Origin: Streptomyces specialis
GTDB lineage: Bacteria; Actinomycetota; Actinomycetes; Streptomycetales; Streptomycetaceae
Assembly (NCBI RefSeq): GCF_001493375.1
Contig: NZ_LN929896.1
Coordinates: 826,168-890,167 of the forward strand
Length of the DNA: 64,000 bases
Reading direction: 5' to 3'
Below the pieces are notes generated by a model that ran no database searches, had not been told where the DNA came from, and worked only from the letters and a program-made list of their open reading frames with translations. The position numbers were made by a program, and so were the translations under genes. Shown piece by piece: positions 61,722 through 64,000 of the stretch. Each line of letters opens with the position of its first letter. The stretch's first letter is position 1.

Positions 61722-63584
61722 TCATGAATGCTCTGGACATACGGGCATAACTACTCGTCTCCTCGCGCAGTACGCAGCGGTGCGGCCGGTGGCCACGTCG
61801 GTGAGGACGAGGCACGGCTCCTCGCCGAGCAGCGCGCGGGCCACGACGTCGCCGCGCGGCCCGAAGAGGAGGTCGGCCGGGTGGGCGGCGCCCTCGACGG
61901 CGGGCAGCAGGGAGACGTCCGGGGGCGCCCCTGGCTCCGGCCAGCGGCAGAGCACGTGCGGGCGGCCGGCCGAGCCGCGGTCGAGCTTGGCGCAGAACGC
62001 CAGGGCGCGGGCGTCGTCGGAGATGGCGGCGACGGTCACCGACCAGTGGGAGCAGGGGATCTCCCCGTCGTCCGGGCCGCCGAGCAGCGTCGCGGGCAGA
62101 CCGGTCAGCAGCACCTGGCCGGGGCAGTCCTGGGCGGGCGGCGGCGCGGCGTCGTCGGGACGGGCCAGGCCGTCGAGGAACCAGGCGTCGATCTCCTCCT
62201 GGACCACGACCAGGGCCCGGCCGTCGGGGGTGAAGGCGGCCGTCGCGCCCGCCGGGTCCGCCCACAGCGTCTGGCCGCGGCCGTTGAACAGCACCGAGCC
62301 GAAGTCGGCGCCGATGAAGGCGTACGGGCCCGCCGCCGTCCAGATGGCGCGGGTGGTGACGGCGGCGGCGGGCGAGTCGGCGTCGAGGCCCTCGGTGAAC
62401 CCGGTGGGCCGCAGCAACTCGCCCGGCCCCAGGGTCAGTCCGCCGTCCCGCGCGTGAAGTGCGAAGAGCCGCGCGGCGGGCCGGGCGGCCGTGGCCACCC
62501 CGGCGCCCTCGGGGGCGCCGCCGACCGCGCCCCCGCCCGCGAACAGGCCGCTGCCGTCGGGCGCGAGGGCCAGGGCGCCCACCGAGGCGAGCCCGGTCTC
62601 GGCGGTGGCGAGAACGGCCCCGGTGGCCACCTCGCGCAGCACCACGCGCCCGGCGGGACCGGCGTGCGCGAGCAGTCCGCCGCGCCGGTCGAGGGCCACC
62701 GGCCCGAACGCGTCGCGGGCGTCGGGCACGCGCAGCAGCGTCCGGCCGGTCGCCGCGTCGAGGACGGCGACGACGTCGGAGCTGCCGGTGCCCACGGCCA
62801 GCCGCCGCCCGTCGCCGGAGAACGCGAACCGTACGAGGTCGTCGCGGCCGAGGCAGATGTCCTTGTCGGGGGGCGGGTGGATCTCCCACAGCGGCTCGCC
62901 GGTCCGCGCCGACCAGGCGTGCCAGCGGCCCTCGACGGCGGCGACCACGGTCCGGCCGTCCGGGGAGACCTGGAGGTCGTACGCCTCGTCGTGGTACTCG
63001 CCGCCGTTGAGGTACCAGCCGAGGGGGGCGTCGCGGGTGGTGTCCCAGCGGACGATGTCGCCGCCGTTGTGGTGCCATTCGGCGGCGGCGGCCAGGGCGA
63101 GCCAGCGCAGGCCGGGCGGGGCGGCGACCGCGCTGGCGCCGTTGTCGAAGTAGGCTCCCCGGCCGCCGCCCGTTCCGCCGGCACCGCCGGGGCCGGTGCG
63201 GCTGTCGGCGTCGGTGTCGGTCCCGGCGTCGATGTAGGTGGTGAAGCAGCCGGTGTCCTGCAGGAGTTCGTCCAGCAGTTCGTTGACCAGTTCGTCCGTG
63301 ACGTCGTCCTCGGCGGGCACCGGGACGGTCCCGGTCTCCACGTTGTCGAGCCGGCCGAGGCGGCGGGTGCCGGCGAGCGCGTGGCAGGGGCGGACGTCGC
63401 CCGACACCCACTGGGCCCACCAGTGGTCGGGCATCGGCCGCTGCCCGGCCGGCCAGCGCAGCACACGGGGGGTGACGGCGGCGAGCCGCCGCGGGTCGAG
63501 CCGTTCGAGCAGGCCGCACAGCTCGCGCCAACCGGCTTCGCTGGGGCGGGAGTCGAGGAGACGGAGAAGTTCGGTGGTGGTCAC
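61722..63584 (-). CDS. WD40-like beta-propeller protein, 3' end uncertain
   Basis: The gene is read from GTG 63584 (TTTELLRLLDSRPSEAG), with AAGGA upstream. The first 200 residues are a helical region containing LLDELLQDTGCFTTYIDAG and a Gly-rich linker. The rest shows propeller-like repeats (YDLQVSPDGRTVVAAVEGRW, RFAFSGDGRRLAVGTGSSDV, GALALAPDGSGLFAGGGAV, TAAFTPDGRALVVVQEE). It resembles actinobacterial proteins that pair a helical N-terminus with a WD40 or PQQ-like C-terminus. The reading ends at a stop near the adapter, so the final 10-20 residues may not be real. The upstream fragment at 63604 looks like a related protein. Confidence 0.72.
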   Translation of the reverse strand: MTTTELLRLLDSRPSEAGWRELCGLLERLDPRRLAAVTPRVLRWPAGQRPMPDHWWAQWVSGDVRPCHALAGTRRLGRLDNVETGTVPVPAEDDVTDELVNELLDELLQDTGCFTTYIDAGTDTDADSRTGPGGAGGTGGGRGAYFDNGASAVAAPPGLRWLALAAAAEWHHNGGDIVRWDTTRDAPLGWYLNGGEYHDEAYDLQVSPDGRTVVAAVEGRWHAWSARTGEPLWEIHPPPDKDICLGRDDLVRFAFSGDGRRLAVGTGSSDVVAVLDAATGRTLLRVPDARDAFGPVALDRRGGLLAHAGPAGRVVLREVATGAVLATAETGLASVGALALAPDGSGLFAGGGAVGGAPEGAGVATAARPAARLFALHARDGGLTLGPGELLRPTGFTEGLDADSPAAAVTTRAIWTAAGPYAFIGADFGSVLFNGRGQTLWADPAGATAAFTPDGRALVVVQEEIDAWFLDGLARPDDAAPPPAQDCPGQVLLTGLPATLLGGPDDGEIPCSHWSVTVAAISDDARALAFCAKLDRGSAGRPHVLCRWPEPGAPPDVSLLPAVEGAAHPADLLFGPRGDVVARALLGEEPCLVLTDVATGRTAAYCARRRVVMPVCPEHS

Positions 63585-63603
63585 GGGACCGGTCCTTGCC
63601 TGT

Positions 63604-63796
63604 TCAGCCGAGAGGGTACGCGCGGACCTCGGCAGTGGTTGCGACGACGAGCGCGCGGCCGTCGGCGGTGAGCGCCCAGGCCGTGGAACGGCCAAGTCCC
63701 GGTACGGAGAGGAGCCGTTCACCGTCCGCCAGATCCCATACCGACACGGTCCGCTCCGCTCTGATGGCGACCCGCGGCCCGTCCGCCCCCCACACC
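63604..63796 (-). CDS. Partial WD40-like protein, C-terminal fragment
   Basis: About 64 genuine residues remain, ending at TGA 63604. VWGADGPRVAIRAERTVSVW, DLADGERLLSVPGLGR and ALTADGRALVVATTAEVRAYPLG are the last blade(s) of a beta-propeller. The 5' part is cut by an adapter remnant at 63797. It ends 20 bases before the start of the next WD40-like gene, so the two probably form an operon of similar proteins. Confidence 0.65.
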
Positions 63797-63831
63797 CGCC
63801 TCCTATACACATCTCACCCTGCCCGCCAAGC
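63797..63831 (+). other. Adapter remnant at the right end (assembly artefact)
   Basis: ccgcctcctatacacatctc then accctgcccgccaa matches mosaic end plus read-1 tail. Beyond it (63832-64000) I see no credible gene, only GC-rich sequence whose link to the left side is uncertain. Confidence 0.85.
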
Positions 63832-64000
63832 AGGCAACGGTCGCCCCGGAGCGCTCCCCCCCACCGACCAACAGAGTTCCTCGCCACCTCCCCAGTGTGA
63901 CGGGCGGGCGGTGCGGCACGGACCTCCGGTCCTTCCGGTCCCGCGCGGCCCGCCGGGTTCTAGGGACGACAGTGCGGCTGACAGCGGTCCACGACGGCGA

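Noticed and set aside
61728..63671. A 647-codon plus-strand frame at the right end
   Set aside because: Antisense to the WD40-like gene, Gly/Val/Arg-rich and begins within adapter-bordered sequence.

Overview
The window is very GC-rich actinobacterial DNA, almost certainly from a Streptomyces or close relative. The gene content says so: nickel superoxide dismutase with its SodX protease, DasR with the das sugar-uptake operon, a WblE-type WhiB protein, SigR with RsrA, a SigB/SigF-family sigma factor with an RsbW-type partner, tandem SpoIIE-type phosphatases, DUF6104 and an SCO2400-type protein. From about 34.6 to 59.7 kb the order (anti-sigma and sigma factor, DAG kinase, wblE, histidine kinase, das operon, dasR, nrd genes, rsrA, sigR) looks, from memory, like the SCO5216-SCO5244 region of S. 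coelicolor read backwards.

Region 1 (about 0.08-9.76 kb, all minus strand) is the most unusual. It reads as one gene train: a small Trypco1-like (CU044_2847-type) protein, a trypsin-like protease with a long VMAP-like C-terminal half, a MoxR-type AAA ATPase, a large SAV_2336-type protein, a short FxsA-like peptide, an FxsB-like radical SAM/SPASM maturase and an HExxH protein. It combines a predicted protease/ATPase conflict system with a ribosomal-peptide (cyclophane/triceptide) pathway. The peptide lacks the usual FxSxx C-terminus.

Region 2 (9.8-22.7 kb) holds DUF6104, a DUF4097 protein with a PadR regulator, an MDR oxidoreductase, a GNAT enzyme, an ArgJ-type acetyltransferase, a polar amino-acid ABC transporter, malic enzyme, a methyltransferase, a CGNR protein, and the convergent sodX / sodN pair followed by a small secreted protein. 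Region 3 (22.8-29.6 kb) has two tandem PAS/GAF-PP2C-HATPase regulators, a small unknown protein and a lipoprotein. Region 4 (29.8-34.4 kb) has a two-domain Lrp-type regulator, a gluconate permease-kinase-GntR unit and a NUDIX hydrolase. Region 5 (34.6-40 kb) has the RsbW-type protein and sigma factor, a membrane protein, DAG kinase, WblE and a histidine kinase. Region 6 (40.3-47.2 kb) is dasR with dasABC, a GH3 hexosaminidase and a SIS-domain protein. Region 7 (47.2-57.1 kb) has CstA with its small partner, a DUF2079 membrane protein, a GNAT enzyme, class Ia ribonucleotide reductase, an M15-type peptidase and peptide deformylase. Region 8 (57.2-64 kb) has a TPR protein, rsrA, sigR, a YedK-type peptidase, an SCO2400-type protein and WD40-like proteins.

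The sequence itself is damaged. At about ten places there are degraded copies of the Nextera transposase adapter (mosaic end CTGTCTCTTATACACATCT plus its flanks), often in inverted pairs and twice next to C-runs. They interrupt or truncate the HExxH gene, the radical SAM gene, the DUF4097 gene, a GNAT gene, one SpoIIE-type gene, the GH3 gene, rsrA, the SCO2400-type gene and WD40 genes. In several cases the same protein resumes on the other side, so local gene order there is probably right but bases are lost or replaced. These interruptions are assembly artefacts, not pseudogenes.
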